Shown: positions 17,761-25,988 of the stretch, piece after piece
Layout of the letters: every line of letters starts with the position of its first letter
Numbering within the stretch: position 1 is the stretch's first letter
Assembly (NCBI GenBank): GCA_037481615.1
Contig: JBBFLI010000020.1
Strand: one strand, 5' to 3'
Source: SpSt-501 sp037481615
GTDB lineage: Bacteria > Desulfobacterota > Desulfobacteria > Desulfobacterales > SpSt-501
Length of the DNA stretch: 64,000 bases
Made by a program: the position numbers and the translations under genes
The notes under the pieces: generated by a model
Seen by the model: the letters and a program-made list of their open reading frames with translations, nothing else
Databases searched by the model: none
Told to the model about the DNA's origin: nothing

Positions 17761-17789
17761 TTGACAGGGCGGTTCTCGCAGGGTAGGTA
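17761..17789 (+). promoter_or_regulatory. possible promoter of the NlpC/P60 gene
   Basis: A perfect TTGACA at 17761-17766 is followed after 17 bases by a weak -10, TAGGTA, at 17784-17789. If used, transcription begins near 17796, inside the structured leader, about 180 bases before the start codon. An alternative, more upstream promoter would include the whole fold; I could not choose between them. The rest of 17514-17760 holds no gene that I can see. Confidence 0.4.
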
Positions 17790-17858
17790 GCGCGACTGTC
17801 CGCCGCAAGTCAGACGCCCTGCACCGAGGGGTTTGCGGCGTGCGCGCAGCGTGAGAAC
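17772..17858 (+). promoter_or_regulatory. structured 5' leader, candidate regulatory RNA upstream of NlpC/P60
   Basis: Several complementary segments nest or compete here. GTTCTC 17772-17777 pairs with GAGAAC 17853-17858. GCGCG 17790-17794 pairs with CGCGC 17843-17847. CGCCGCAA 17801-17808 pairs perfectly with TTGCGGCG 17833-17840. GCAGGG 17778-17783 pairs with CCCTGC 17817-17822 and crosses the previous stem, so it is either a pseudoknot or an alternative fold. Such competition is typical of riboswitches. I could not fit it to a known class. Confidence 0.4.
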
Positions 17859-17977
17859 AACCCCCAGCTCGCAGAGGGGAGAACCGGCCCTTTCGGCGGC
17901 CGCAGCAGCATCATCAAGAAGGAGGGCGGGGCGCAGGAGGCAAGCGCCCGGTCGGTTCCAGACGAGAGGTTCGACCC

Positions 17978-19390
17978 GTGGTTTCACGACGAAACGTATC
18001 GCCTGACGAACACGCTTCATCCCAAACCCATCGACGGACCGGCGGCGGCCGCGCCATCCTCGCGGCGGCGGCCGCCTTTTTTCTGCTGACTCTTTTCTGC
18101 CCTGTCGTGGATGCCAGCTCGGAGCCCTCCGGGACCCCCCCCCGGGAAGGCCAACCCGTCCCCACCTTACGGCAGAAGAAACCCTCGGGCGTGGCGAATC
18201 CGGCCAAGACCGTCCCGACGGCCCGCAAGCCGAGTCCCGCCAAGAACGAATCGAGCAAACCCCCGGCCGCGGCGAAGAAGAAGCCGCAACCGGCGCCCGT
18301 CGTAAACAACAAGACCAAGGCCAAGGCCGAGACCCTGGTCGCGGAGCTTTCCCCCGTGCTGCCCACGAGCCTCGAGCAGGAGATCGGAAAGTTCTTCGGT
18401 CTGCGCTACCGGCTGGGCGGCGACGGGCGCGAGGGTTTCGATTGCTCGGGCCTGGTCAAGCGGATCTACGAGGACGCCTTCGGCATCCGCATTCCGCGAA
18501 GCTCGATCGAACTGAGCCGTTTCGATCACCTGCAGCCGGTTTCCCCCGAGGAGCTCAAGCCCGGCGATCTCGTCTTCTTCGGGCCGAACCGCAAGCGCGT
18601 GAACCATGTCGGCCTTTACCTCTCCGGGGGTCGTTTTCTGCACGCCGCCCGCTCCGAGGGGGTGACCATCAGCAGCCTCGAGGACCAGTACTGGAAATCG
18701 CGCTTCATGTTCTCACGCCGGATGCGGGGGTTGGAACTCGAAGAGGAGCGGGAGGATTTCGCAACGGTCGCCTTCGAGCGCGAGTTGAGAAAGGACGCTT
18801 ACATCGCCGGTCTGGGAAAGGATGAGCTCGACGTGCGGTTTCTCGAGGCCGGCATCGAAATCAACGACACCATCGAGCTTCTCGTGAGCGGCTTCTTCCT
18901 GAGCGCGCTCGACCCCGCCGGCATCATCCCGGCCGCGATGGACGCCGCTTCCGGAGCGGAGGAAGGCAACGAGCTGAAATCCGGGGACGCCGGCTTCCGC
19001 GTGGGGGCCGCTTTCTCCCCCTTCGAGTGGATCAAGCTCATCCCCTCCATCTTCCAATCGGAGAGCGACAAGGGCGAGCGGAGCGAGAGGCAGCAGCGGA
19101 TGGGGCTCGAGACGTGGATGATCCTGCCCGAATCGCGGGTCGCGGTCTTTCTCGCCGCCCACGCCCGCAACCAGGAGGATCTGCTGCAGCGGCCGCTCGA
19201 GATTAACCCGGACATGCAGACCGCGGATTTCTCTCTCGGGCTGCACTACCAGTTCTCGGATGCGCTGCGCTTCTCCCTCTGGGGGTCGCACGCCTATCGG
19301 CCCGAAACGGGTGTCGCGACGGACGACACCGGGCGCCGCGCCTCCTCGAGCCTCGACCAGCTTTCCTTCCAGTTCCGGCTGCAGTTCTGA
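17978..19390 (+). CDS. NlpC/P60 cell-wall peptidase with a beta-barrel-like C-terminal half
   Basis: A 470-residue exported peptidoglycan hydrolase. N-terminal signal/anchor AILAAAAAFFLLTLFCPVV, then a Lys/Pro-rich linker to about residue 115, then the NlpC/P60 domain. It has the catalytic Cys in GFDCSGLVKRIYEDAFG, RSSIELS, LKPGDLVFFG, His in VNHVGLYL and the third polar residue in FLHAARSEG. After about residue 250 the protein alternates hydrophobic strands and ends LDQLSFQFRLQF, the terminal aromatic typical of outer-membrane barrels. Such a fusion is unusual. A structured leader precedes it. Start GTG 17978 is uncertain. Confidence 0.85.
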   Translation: MVSRRNVSPDEHASSQTHRRTGGGRAILAAAAAFFLLTLFCPVVDASSEPSGTPPREGQPVPTLRQKKPSGVANPAKTVPTARKPSPAKNESSKPPAAAKKKPQPAPVVNNKTKAKAETLVAELSPVLPTSLEQEIGKFFGLRYRLGGDGREGFDCSGLVKRIYEDAFGIRIPRSSIELSRFDHLQPVSPEELKPGDLVFFGPNRKRVNHVGLYLSGGRFLHAARSEGVTISSLEDQYWKSRFMFSRRMRGLELEEEREDFATVAFERELRKDAYIAGLGKDELDVRFLEAGIEINDTIELLVSGFFLSALDPAGIIPAAMDAASGAEEGNELKSGDAGFRVGAAFSPFEWIKLIPSIFQSESDKGERSERQQRMGLETWMILPESRVAVFLAAHARNQEDLLQRPLEINPDMQTADFSLGLHYQFSDALRFSLWGSHAYRPETGVATDDTGRRASSSLDQLSFQFRLQF

Positions 19391-19431
19391 CCCCCGGCCG
19401 GCGGGGGCGCGCCTCCGGGCGTCCCGGCCCC

Positions 19432-19779
19432 TCAGGCCCGCGGACGGGTGTCGCCGACGATGAAGGGGGTCGAGCGCAGGCCGATGCTTCCCTTGCGTAC
19501 CCAGAGGCGGAACATGGGCAGGGTCGCCCCCTCCATGTCCACGAGGCTCGGCAGCTCCTCCACGTAGGCGATGTCTTTTTTCTCGAACTCGTAGTAGACC
19601 GTGTTCGCGCTGTAGGGGTCGACCATCAGGAGGACCCGCTCGGGATCGAAGGGATGCTTGCGCGGCGTGCCGGAGAAAGCCACGCAGTCGAGCCTGAGGC
19701 TCTGGGGATCCCGCGGCCGATGCCAGGTCTGAACGGGAAAGAAATCAGCGGATGCAGAAGAAGAAGGTTTCTCGGACAT
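19432..19779 (-). CDS. conserved protein of unknown function
   Basis: A 115-residue soluble protein starting at 19779 behind AAAGGAG. Conserved-looking stretches are TPRKHPFDPERVLLMVDPYS, then NTVYYEFEKKDIAYVEELPS and VRKGSIGLRSTPF. I recall similar short proteins in sulfate reducers and relatives, some labelled inorganic pyrophosphatase in databases, but I see no pyrophosphatase signature here and do not adopt that name. The first 28 bases overlap, head to head, the start of the divergent YhbY gene. Confidence 0.7.
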   Translation of the reverse strand: MSEKPSSSASADFFPVQTWHRPRDPQSLRLDCVAFSGTPRKHPFDPERVLLMVDPYSANTVYYEFEKKDIAYVEELPSLVDMEGATLPMFRLWVRKGSIGLRSTPFIVGDTRPRA

Positions 19780-20237
19780 CTTCGGCTCCTTTGAAGCCCC
19801 GGCGCCGCAAGACCGGGGCGGGTTCGATCCGCAGCGGGAAAAACGAAACGGTCTCGGGCCCGGCCCCCGCCCTTCCGCCGCCGGAGAAACCCCGGCACGC
19901 GCTCACCCCCGGGCAGGCGAAACGGCTGCGCGGCCTCGCCCACGGCCTGCCGCCGGCCGTCTGGATCGGTCGCCGCGGCCTGACCGCAGCCGTGCTGGCG
20001 GAGATGGAAGAGGCGCTGCTCGCCCACGAGCTGGTCAAGGTGCGCCTGCGCGACCAGCCCGACCGCCGGGAGCGGAGCCGGCTGCTCGAGGAGCTCGCCG
20101 CGAGAACCGCAAGCTGCCTCGCCGGTGCGCTCGGGCACACGGCCGTCTTCTTCCGCCCCCACCCCGACCCCGCACGCCGCCGCATCGACCCTAAGGCCGG
20201 GTCGCGCCCTCCCCGGGACCCGAAACGAGGATCCTGA
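19752..20237 (+). CDS. YhbY/CRS1-type RNA-binding protein
   Basis: CRM-domain protein that associates with pre-50S ribosomal RNA. The domain occupies about residues 50-140: LTPGQAKRLRGLAHGLPPAV, WIGRRGLTAAVLAEMEEALL, then HELVKVRL, matching the YhbY fold with its GxxG-like loop. The Lys/Arg-rich 48-residue N-terminal extension and a basic tail are extra and may aid RNA binding. The ATG at 19752 lies inside the divergent neighbour's start region and has a weak ribosome site; TTG 19791 is another option. The 3' end overlaps the convergent transglycosylase gene by 47 bases. Confidence 0.85.
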   Translation: MQKKKVSRTSSAPLKPRRRKTGAGSIRSGKNETVSGPAPALPPPEKPRHALTPGQAKRLRGLAHGLPPAVWIGRRGLTAAVLAEMEEALLAHELVKVRLRDQPDRRERSRLLEELAARTASCLAGALGHTAVFFRPHPDPARRRIDPKAGSRPPRDPKRGS

Positions 20238-21324
20238 GCCTCATCCCCGGGCGGATCGGCTTTTTGGGGTCCAGCCGGTTCCAGGAGGCGATCTCGGCGA
20301 TCGAAACGCCGTGGCGATCCGCGATCGCCGTCAGGGTGTCCCCCTCCTGGACCGTGTAGAGCACCTCGCGCGGCTCGGGCAACCCGGCCACCGCCTCGGC
20401 GAGACGCCGCGCGAACCCCTCGGCCCCTTCCGTCGGGATGCGCAGCCGCTGCGGGCCCGGGGACAGCTCGAAGCCGCGCAGCTCGGGGTTCAGGTCCTTC
20501 ACGGCCTTCACGTCCGTGCGGGCCGCCCGGGCGACGACAAGGAGCGGGACGGCGCGGCGCAGCTCGAACTCGACGACCGCCGCGCGCTCGGGGGGGTAGA
20601 GATCCTCGGCCTCCAGGCGGAAGCCGAAGCGCGCGGGGTTCTCGAGGATGATTTTCGCCGCGAGGATCCGGAAAACGTAGCGCTGCGTTTCGAGCGGCAG
20701 GTAGAGCCGGTAGAAGTCCTGCGTCTCCTGGCGTGCGATCTCGGCCTGCAACCCGTTTTCCCCCATGTTGTAAGCCGCGGCGGCGAGCGTCCAGGAGCCG
20801 AAGAGCTCTTTGAGCTGCTGCAGGTAGGCGAGCGCTGCCTCGGTCGAGCGCGCGAGGTTGCGGCGCTCGTCCCGGCGGCGGTCGACCTGCAGGCCGTAGC
20901 GCCTGCCGGTCGGCTCGATGAACTGCCAGAAGCCCATCGCCCCCTTCGGCGATCCGGCATGGGGGCGCAGGGCGCTCTCCACGATCGGGATGTACTTCAG
21001 ATCCGGGGGCAGGCCGAAAGAGGCGATCGCCTCCTCGATCGGGGCGAGGTGGCGGGGCCCGCGCTTGATCCAGAGGATCACCTGATGGGGCTCGGCGAGC
21101 AGGGAGAGCAGTTCGCGCTCCAGCCGTTCGCGCGCTTCGGGGTCGTGGAGCGGTGCGGGCTCCCCGCAGAAGTCGATCGGGCCGCGGAACCGGGCGGCCC
21201 GGACCAACCCCGAGAAATCGAGCCCCGGGGGCTCTTCGGCCGCCTCGGGGGGGGCCGCTGCGGAGATCGCCGGCCCCAGGGCGGCCGCGGCCGCAAGGAA
21301 AAGCAGGGCCGAACGGGGCATCAT
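20191..21324 (-). CDS. membrane-bound lytic murein transglycosylase (MltD-like) with LysM
   Basis: Cleaves the glycan strand of peptidoglycan to 1,6-anhydro products in the periplasm. The 377-residue product has a signal peptide (ALLFLAAAAALGPAISAAA) and an SLT domain with the catalytic Glu in YIPIVESALRPHA. GSPKGAMGFWQFIEPTGRRY and AAAAYNMGENG follow. A C-terminal LysM repeat (YTVQEGDTLTAIADRHGVSI, then IRPGMRL) comes at about 325-370. The order SLT then LysM is that of MltD; only one LysM is present. It may be functionally tied to the NlpC/P60 enzyme nearby. Confidence 0.93.
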   Translation of the reverse strand: MMPRSALLFLAAAAALGPAISAAAPPEAAEEPPGLDFSGLVRAARFRGPIDFCGEPAPLHDPEARERLERELLSLLAEPHQVILWIKRGPRHLAPIEEAIASFGLPPDLKYIPIVESALRPHAGSPKGAMGFWQFIEPTGRRYGLQVDRRRDERRNLARSTEAALAYLQQLKELFGSWTLAAAAYNMGENGLQAEIARQETQDFYRLYLPLETQRYVFRILAAKIILENPARFGFRLEAEDLYPPERAAVVEFELRRAVPLLVVARAARTDVKAVKDLNPELRGFELSPGPQRLRIPTEGAEGFARRLAEAVAGLPEPREVLYTVQEGDTLTAIADRHGVSIAEIASWNRLDPKKPIRPGMRLRILVSGPGEGATRP

Positions 21325-21340
21325 GCGGCTTCGGTTCCCC

Positions 21341-21622
21341 TCAGGCGCGCAGGGCGGCGTAGAGCGTCCAGCCGCCCACGGCGATGAAAAAGATGCCGGC
21401 GGCGACCTTGATCACCGCGGGCGAGACGAAACGGCTCACGCCGGCTCCGAGCAGGACGGCGATGAGCGAGCTCAAAACCAGCGCGCCGGCTGCGCCGAGA
21501 AAGACCGACAGCCGGGTGTTCTCGCAGTCGGCCGAGAAGCAGAACGTGGCGAGCTGGGTCTTGTCGCCGAGCTCGGCGAGGAAGACGAAGCCGAAGGTGG
21601 TGAGCAGGATCTTGAGGTCCAT
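21341..21622 (-). CDS. UPF0016/GDT1 family membrane protein, single repeat
   Basis: A 93-residue three-helix protein with the family motif ELGDKTQLATF near the start. The family (TMEM165/Gdt1, MneA) transports Mn or Ca with two ExGDK(S/T) repeats. This gene has only one, so it must dimerise or pair with another half that I do not see in the window. It ends 16 bases before the transglycosylase start and probably shares its transcript. Confidence 0.85.
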   Translation of the reverse strand: MDLKILLTTFGFVFLAELGDKTQLATFCFSADCENTRLSVFLGAAGALVLSSLIAVLLGAGVSRFVSPAVIKVAAGIFFIAVGGWTLYAALRA

Positions 21623-21665
21623 CGGGCTCCTCGATTCGCGGTTGTCGCGGGCCCCTTGTCCGCGG

Positions 21666-22535
21666 TCACAGGGCGCGCAGAAATTCGGGTTTCAGGGGGA
21701 CCTCCCCCTCGAGCGCCCGGTCGATCAGGGCGAGCACCGCCTCGCGGTCCCGGGGAAGCCGGGCCTTGAGCGGCAGATAGTTCGAGGCGTGGTTGGCGTG
21801 AAAGAGCCCCTGGGTGAGGTGGGTCGCGGCGATCATCTCCCGCAGTTCGCGCAGCATCTCCACGGGTTCGATCAGCACGAACCGGCCCCCGACCCAGTCG
21901 TCGTAGAGCGGGGTGCCGGGGATGAGCATCAGGCTGAGCGCCCCGACGTACTCGGGATCGATGGCCGAAAGGACCCGGCCGGTCTCCCGGGCGTGGACGA
22001 GCGAACGCTCGCGCCCGGCGATCCCCAGGATCACGGTGATCGAAAGCTTGATCCCCGCCTGCCGGGCCTTGGTCGCCGCGGCGATCATCCGGGCGGCGTC
22101 GGCTCCCTTGCGGATGCGCGCGAGGGTCACGTCGTCGCCGCTTTCCAGGCCGAAGTAGAGGATGCCCAGGCCCAGCCCGCGCAGCTCCCGGAGCTGCTCC
22201 GGGGTTTTCCAGGACAGGCTCTTGGCGTTCGCGTAGGCGCCGACCCGGGTCACCCAGGGGAGCCTCTCGCGGATCGCCCGCAGGATGCGGACCAGGCGCT
22301 CCTGGGGCACGACGAGCGCGTCCCCGTCGCAGAGGAACACGCGGCGTTGCCGACGGAAGCGGGCCGCCGCGTAGTCGATGTCGGCGAGTACGATTTCCTC
22401 GGGCTTGATGCGGAAGCGCTCGCCGGCGTAGGTGCCGCAGAAGGTGCAGCGGTTGCGCGAGCAGCCGACCGTCACCTGCAATAGAATGCTGCCCGCCTCG
22501 CTCGGGGGCCGGATGATGGTGCCTTCGTAGTGCAT
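21666..22535 (-). CDS. radical SAM protein of unknown substrate
   Basis: A 289-residue radical SAM enzyme. The 4Fe-4S motif is CSRNRCTFCGTY near residue 24. GDALVVPQERLVRILRAIRE, LYFGLESGDDVTLARIRKGA and ISVILG-like strands (KLSITVILGIAG) complete the barrel core. It resembles the Elp3/coproporphyrinogen-oxidase-like group of small radical SAM proteins without an added domain. I start it at ATG 22535; the open frame extends upstream, but only as low-complexity sequence across the zinc-ribbon gene. The function is unknown. It is 13 bases downstream of the small zinc-ribbon gene. Confidence 0.85.
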   Translation of the reverse strand: MHYEGTIIRPPSEAGSILLQVTVGCSRNRCTFCGTYAGERFRIKPEEIVLADIDYAAARFRRQRRVFLCDGDALVVPQERLVRILRAIRERLPWVTRVGAYANAKSLSWKTPEQLRELRGLGLGILYFGLESGDDVTLARIRKGADAARMIAAATKARQAGIKLSITVILGIAGRERSLVHARETGRVLSAIDPEYVGALSLMLIPGTPLYDDWVGGRFVLIEPVEMLRELREMIAATHLTQGLFHANHASNYLPLKARLPRDREAVLALIDRALEGEVPLKPEFLRAL

Positions 22536-22548
22536 GGCCGGATCCGGG

Positions 22549-22773
22549 TTACTGGTTCCCCAGCCCGTTCTGCCCCCCGCAGTCGGGGCAGACCCAGGTG
22601 ATCCCGTTGCAGGAAAGGGTCCAGAAATTTTCGTGCATGCAGTCTTGACAGATGCGAAACCCGCAGCGGCAGACCCAGCAGAAGGGTACGCGCCGGCGGC
22701 ACAGCGGGCACTCGGGGTCGCGCTCCCGGCGGTGCCGGCGGCGGTAGGGGCGGTCAACCGAGGAGCCGGGCAT
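22549..22773 (-). CDS. small multi-CxxC zinc-ribbon protein
   Basis: A 74-residue protein whose cysteines come in pairs: CPLC (about 22-25), CWVC then C (about 32-37), CQDC (about 42-45) and CPDC near the C-terminus, with ENFWTLSCNGITWVC between. It probably binds two zinc ions. Its first 20 bases overlap the end of the CoA-binding gene, implying coupled translation. Function unknown; small size and composition argue that it is real rather than a shadow. Confidence 0.65.
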   Translation of the reverse strand: MPGSSVDRPYRRRHRRERDPECPLCRRRVPFCWVCRCGFRICQDCMHENFWTLSCNGITWVCPDCGGQNGLGNQ

Positions 22774-23176
22774 GTTCCCGCATGATGCAGCGGTTCATGA
22801 CCACGTCGATCCCGGCCCGCCTCAGGCGCTCGGCGGCCTCCGGGTGTTCGATCCCCTCCTGCATCCAGAAGGCCCGCGGCCTGAGGCGCAGGGCCTCCTC
22901 CGCGTGCGCCGGGATCTGGTCCGCCCGGCGGAAGACGTCCACGATGTCGACCGTGCCGGGGATGTCCTCGAGCGAGGGGTAGGCCTTCTCTCCCAAGATT
23001 TCCGCCTGCGCGGGCCGCACGGGGATGATCCGGTAGCCCCGGCCCTGGAGGTAGGCCGCTACCCGGTGCGAGTCCCGATCCGGCTTCGGGCTGATCCCGA
23101 CCACGGCGATCGTCTTGGCCGATGTGAGCAACGCGCGGATTTCCTCGTCCTGGGCCAGGATGCGTCCCTCGCTCAT
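22754..23176 (-). CDS. CoA-binding domain protein (YccU type)
   Basis: A 140-residue Rossmann protein. KTIAVVGISPKPDRDSHRVA, then YLQGRGYRIIPVRPAQAEI and YPSLEDIPGTVDIVDVFRRA match the CoA-binding domain also found in succinyl-CoA synthetase alpha. WMQEGIEHPEAAERLRRAGI and VMNRCIMREH complete it, with the conserved Cys. I prefer ATG 23176 to an upstream codon at 23200. It heads a short minus-strand run with the zinc-ribbon and radical SAM genes. The cellular role of this stand-alone family is not established. Confidence 0.9.
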   Translation of the reverse strand: MSEGRILAQDEEIRALLTSAKTIAVVGISPKPDRDSHRVAAYLQGRGYRIIPVRPAQAEILGEKAYPSLEDIPGTVDIVDVFRRADQIPAHAEEALRLRPRAFWMQEGIEHPEAAERLRRAGIDVVMNRCIMREHARLLG

Positions 23177-23295
23177 GCGCACCACCCCTGCTTGCCGCAC
23201 GCCGCGTGCGGGTGCTATAGGCGGAATTCCAGCGAAGCCTAATTCAGCGGCCGCAGGGTGTCAACCGGCGCCGCGCGGAAGGAGCCCCGGCGGGC

Positions 23296-25974
23296 ATGCG
23301 GGCAAAGGAAGCGATCTACCTCATCGACGGCACGGCCTACATCCACCGCGCCTTCCACGCCATCCAGGGGCTCACCAACTCCCGCGGCCTCCCCACGAAC
23401 GCCGTCTTCGGCTTCACCCGGATGCTTCTCAAGCTGATCGAGGACCACCGCCCCCGGCAGGCGGCCGTCTTCTTCGACGCCCGGGGCCCGACCTTCCGCC
23501 ACGAGATCTACCCGGCCTACAAGGCGAACCGTCCGCCCATGGCCGAGGAGATGGCGGTCCAGATCCCCTGGATCCGCCGCCTCGTCGAGGCCTACCGCAT
23601 CCCGGCCTTCGAGATTCCCGGCTTCGAGGCCGACGACCTGATCGGCACGGTCGGACGGCGGCTCTCCGCCGCGGGCCGGGCGGTCGTGGTGGTGACGGGC
23701 GACAAGGATTTCGTGCAGCTCGTCGACGAGCGCCTGCGGCTGTGGGACCCCATGAAGGACCGCGAGACCGACCTCGAAACCGTGCGGCGGGAACTCGGCA
23801 TCGAGCCCGCCCAGGTGATCGAGGTCATGGGCCTCGCCGGCGACGCCACCGACAACATCCCCGGCGTGCCGGGGGTCGGCCCGAAGACGGCGCTCGAGCT
23901 CGTGCGGAGCTTCGGCACGCTCGAGGGGCTCTACGCCGGAATCGACCGGGTCGCGCGGCCGAAGCTCCGGGAGGCCCTGCTCGCCCATCGCGAGCAGGCG
24001 TTCCTCAGCCGGAGGCTCGCCACGATCCGCACCGATGCGCCCTTCGAACCCCCGCTCGAGGCCTTCGAGCTCCGCGACCCCGATGTGCCGGCGCTCGCCG
24101 CGCTCTTCCGCGAGCTCGAATTCCGCCAGCTCCAGCACCGCCTGCCCGCGGTCCAGGCCCGGCCGGTCAAGGACTACCGCGACGTCCTGACCGAGGAGGC
24201 GCTCGCGGCGCTGATCGCGCGGCTGGCGGGCGCCGGGCGCTTTGCGCTCGACACCGAGACCACCTCGCGGGATCCCATGCGGGCCGAGCTGGTCGGGCTC
24301 TCGTTCGCCGTGCAGCCCGACGAGGCCTTCTACATCCCCTGCGGCCACCGCTACCTCGGGGCGCCCGCCCAGTTGCCCCGCGAGTTGGTCCTCGCGCGGC
24401 TTCGCCCGCTGCTCGAGGACGCCGCCCTCGGCAAGGTGGGCCAGCACGTGAAGTACGACGCGATCGTGCTGGCGCGGCACGGGGTGCGCCTGGCGGGGGT
24501 GGTCTTCGACACGATGCTCGCCTCCTATCTCCTCGACCCCTCCAAGCGCGCCCACAGCCTGGACCAGATCGCCCTCGATTTCCTGGACCACCGGCCGATC
24601 GCTTTCGAAGAGCTGGTCGGCCGCCGACGGGGGGTGGAGACCTTCGCCGAGGTGCCCCTCGAGCAGGCCGTGCCTTATGCCTGCGAGGACGCCGATCTGA
24701 CCCTGCAGGCGGCCCGTCTCCTCGAGGAGCGCCTCGAGGAGACGGGGCTGAAGCCGCTCCTCGAAACGGTGGAGCTCCCCCTCGTCCCCGTCCTCGTGCG
24801 CATGGAGATGCGGGGGGTGGCCGTCGACCGCGCGCGGCTCGAGGCGCTTTCGCAATACTTCGCGCGGCAGCTCGAAGGGATCGAGGAGGAGATCTACCGG
24901 CTGGCCGGCGAGCGCTTCAACATCCACTCGAGCCAGCAGCTCGGGGCCGTGCTCTTCGAGAAGCTCAAGCTTCCGGTGCAGAAAAAGACCCGCAAGAAGA
25001 CCGCTTACTCGACCGACGTCGACGTGCTCTCGGCGCTCGCCCGCGAACACCCGCTGCCCGCCCTGGTGCTGCGCCAGCGCTCGCTCGCCAAGCTCAAGTC
25101 CACCTACGCCGACGCCCTGATCGGCCTCATCCACCCGGAGACCGGGCGCATCCACACCTCCTACCACCAGGCCGCGACCGCCACCGGGCGGCTGTCCAGC
25201 TCGGAGCCGAACCTCCAGAACATCCCCATCCGTACCGAGGAAGGCCGCGAGATCCGTCGCGCCTTCGTCCCGCAGCCGGGCTGGCGGATGCTTTCGGCCG
25301 ATTATTCGCAGATCGAACTGCGCATCCTGGCCCACTGCTCGGAGGACGACACCCTGCTCGGCGCCTTCCGCAGGGGCGAGGACATCCACACGCGCACCGC
25401 CTGCGAGGTTTTCGAAGTCTCCCCCGCGGAGGTGACCCCGGAGCTCCGGCGGCAGGCGAAGGCGATCAACTTCGGCATCCTCTACGGCATGAGCCCCTTC
25501 GGGCTGGCCCGGCAGCTCGAGATCAGCCCGAAGACGGCGAAGACCTACATCGAGCACTACTTCGCGCGCTACCCGGGGGTGCGCCGCTTCATCGAGCGCA
25601 CGACGGAGGAGGCGCGGCAGAAGCGGCAGACGAGCACGCTGCTCGGCCGGATCCGCAGGCTGCCCGACATCGCCAGCTCCAACCCCGTCGTGCGCCAAGC
25701 GGCCGAGCGCATGGCGATCAACACCCCCATCCAGGGATCGGCGGCCGACCTGATCAAGCTCGCCATGATCCGCATCGACGCCGAGCTGTCCGCCTCCGGG
25801 ATGCAGGCGGCGATGCTGCTCACGGTGCACGACGAGCTCGTCTTCGAGGCCCCGCCCGAGGAGGTCGAGGAGCTTGCGCGCCGGGTGAAGGCCGTGATGG
25901 AGGGGATCTGGGAACTGCGGGTGCCGCTGGTCGTCAATACGGCAACGGGAGAAACGTGGGCGGATGCGCACTGA
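23296..25974 (+). CDS. polA: DNA polymerase I
   Basis: Repair and Okazaki-fragment polymerase of 892 residues. The 5'-3' exonuclease (about 1-290) shows FEADDLIGTVGRRL, VTGDKDFVQLVD, GLAGDATDNIPGVPGVGPKT. The 3'-5' exonuclease (about 300-490) keeps the acidic pair in FALDTETTSRDPM and the later YACEDADLT, so proofreading is probably active. The polymerase (about 500-892) has SSSEPNLQN-like LSSSEPNLQNIPIR, motif A DYSQIELRILAHCS, the O-helix RRQAKAINFGILYGMSPFG and motif C VHDELVFE. Start ATG 23296. Confidence 0.98.
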   Translation: MRAKEAIYLIDGTAYIHRAFHAIQGLTNSRGLPTNAVFGFTRMLLKLIEDHRPRQAAVFFDARGPTFRHEIYPAYKANRPPMAEEMAVQIPWIRRLVEAYRIPAFEIPGFEADDLIGTVGRRLSAAGRAVVVVTGDKDFVQLVDERLRLWDPMKDRETDLETVRRELGIEPAQVIEVMGLAGDATDNIPGVPGVGPKTALELVRSFGTLEGLYAGIDRVARPKLREALLAHREQAFLSRRLATIRTDAPFEPPLEAFELRDPDVPALAALFRELEFRQLQHRLPAVQARPVKDYRDVLTEEALAALIARLAGAGRFALDTETTSRDPMRAELVGLSFAVQPDEAFYIPCGHRYLGAPAQLPRELVLARLRPLLEDAALGKVGQHVKYDAIVLARHGVRLAGVVFDTMLASYLLDPSKRAHSLDQIALDFLDHRPIAFEELVGRRRGVETFAEVPLEQAVPYACEDADLTLQAARLLEERLEETGLKPLLETVELPLVPVLVRMEMRGVAVDRARLEALSQYFARQLEGIEEEIYRLAGERFNIHSSQQLGAVLFEKLKLPVQKKTRKKTAYSTDVDVLSALAREHPLPALVLRQRSLAKLKSTYADALIGLIHPETGRIHTSYHQAATATGRLSSSEPNLQNIPIRTEEGREIRRAFVPQPGWRMLSADYSQIELRILAHCSEDDTLLGAFRRGEDIHTRTACEVFEVSPAEVTPELRRQAKAINFGILYGMSPFGLARQLEISPKTAKTYIEHYFARYPGVRRFIERTTEEARQKRQTSTLLGRIRRLPDIASSNPVVRQAAERMAINTPIQGSAADLIKLAMIRIDAELSASGMQAAMLLTVHDELVFEAPPEEVEELARRVKAVMEGIWELRVPLVVNTATGETWADAH

Positions 25975-25988
25975 GCGGGCGCAGCGGC

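Noticed and set aside
17772..17858. Assignment of the NlpC/P60 leader to the cobalamin, c-di-AMP (ydaO) or c-di-GMP (GEMM) class
   Set aside because: Short resemblances exist (for example GCAAGTCAGACGCCCTGC and GGTAGGTAGCG), but the remaining conserved cores of each class are missing.
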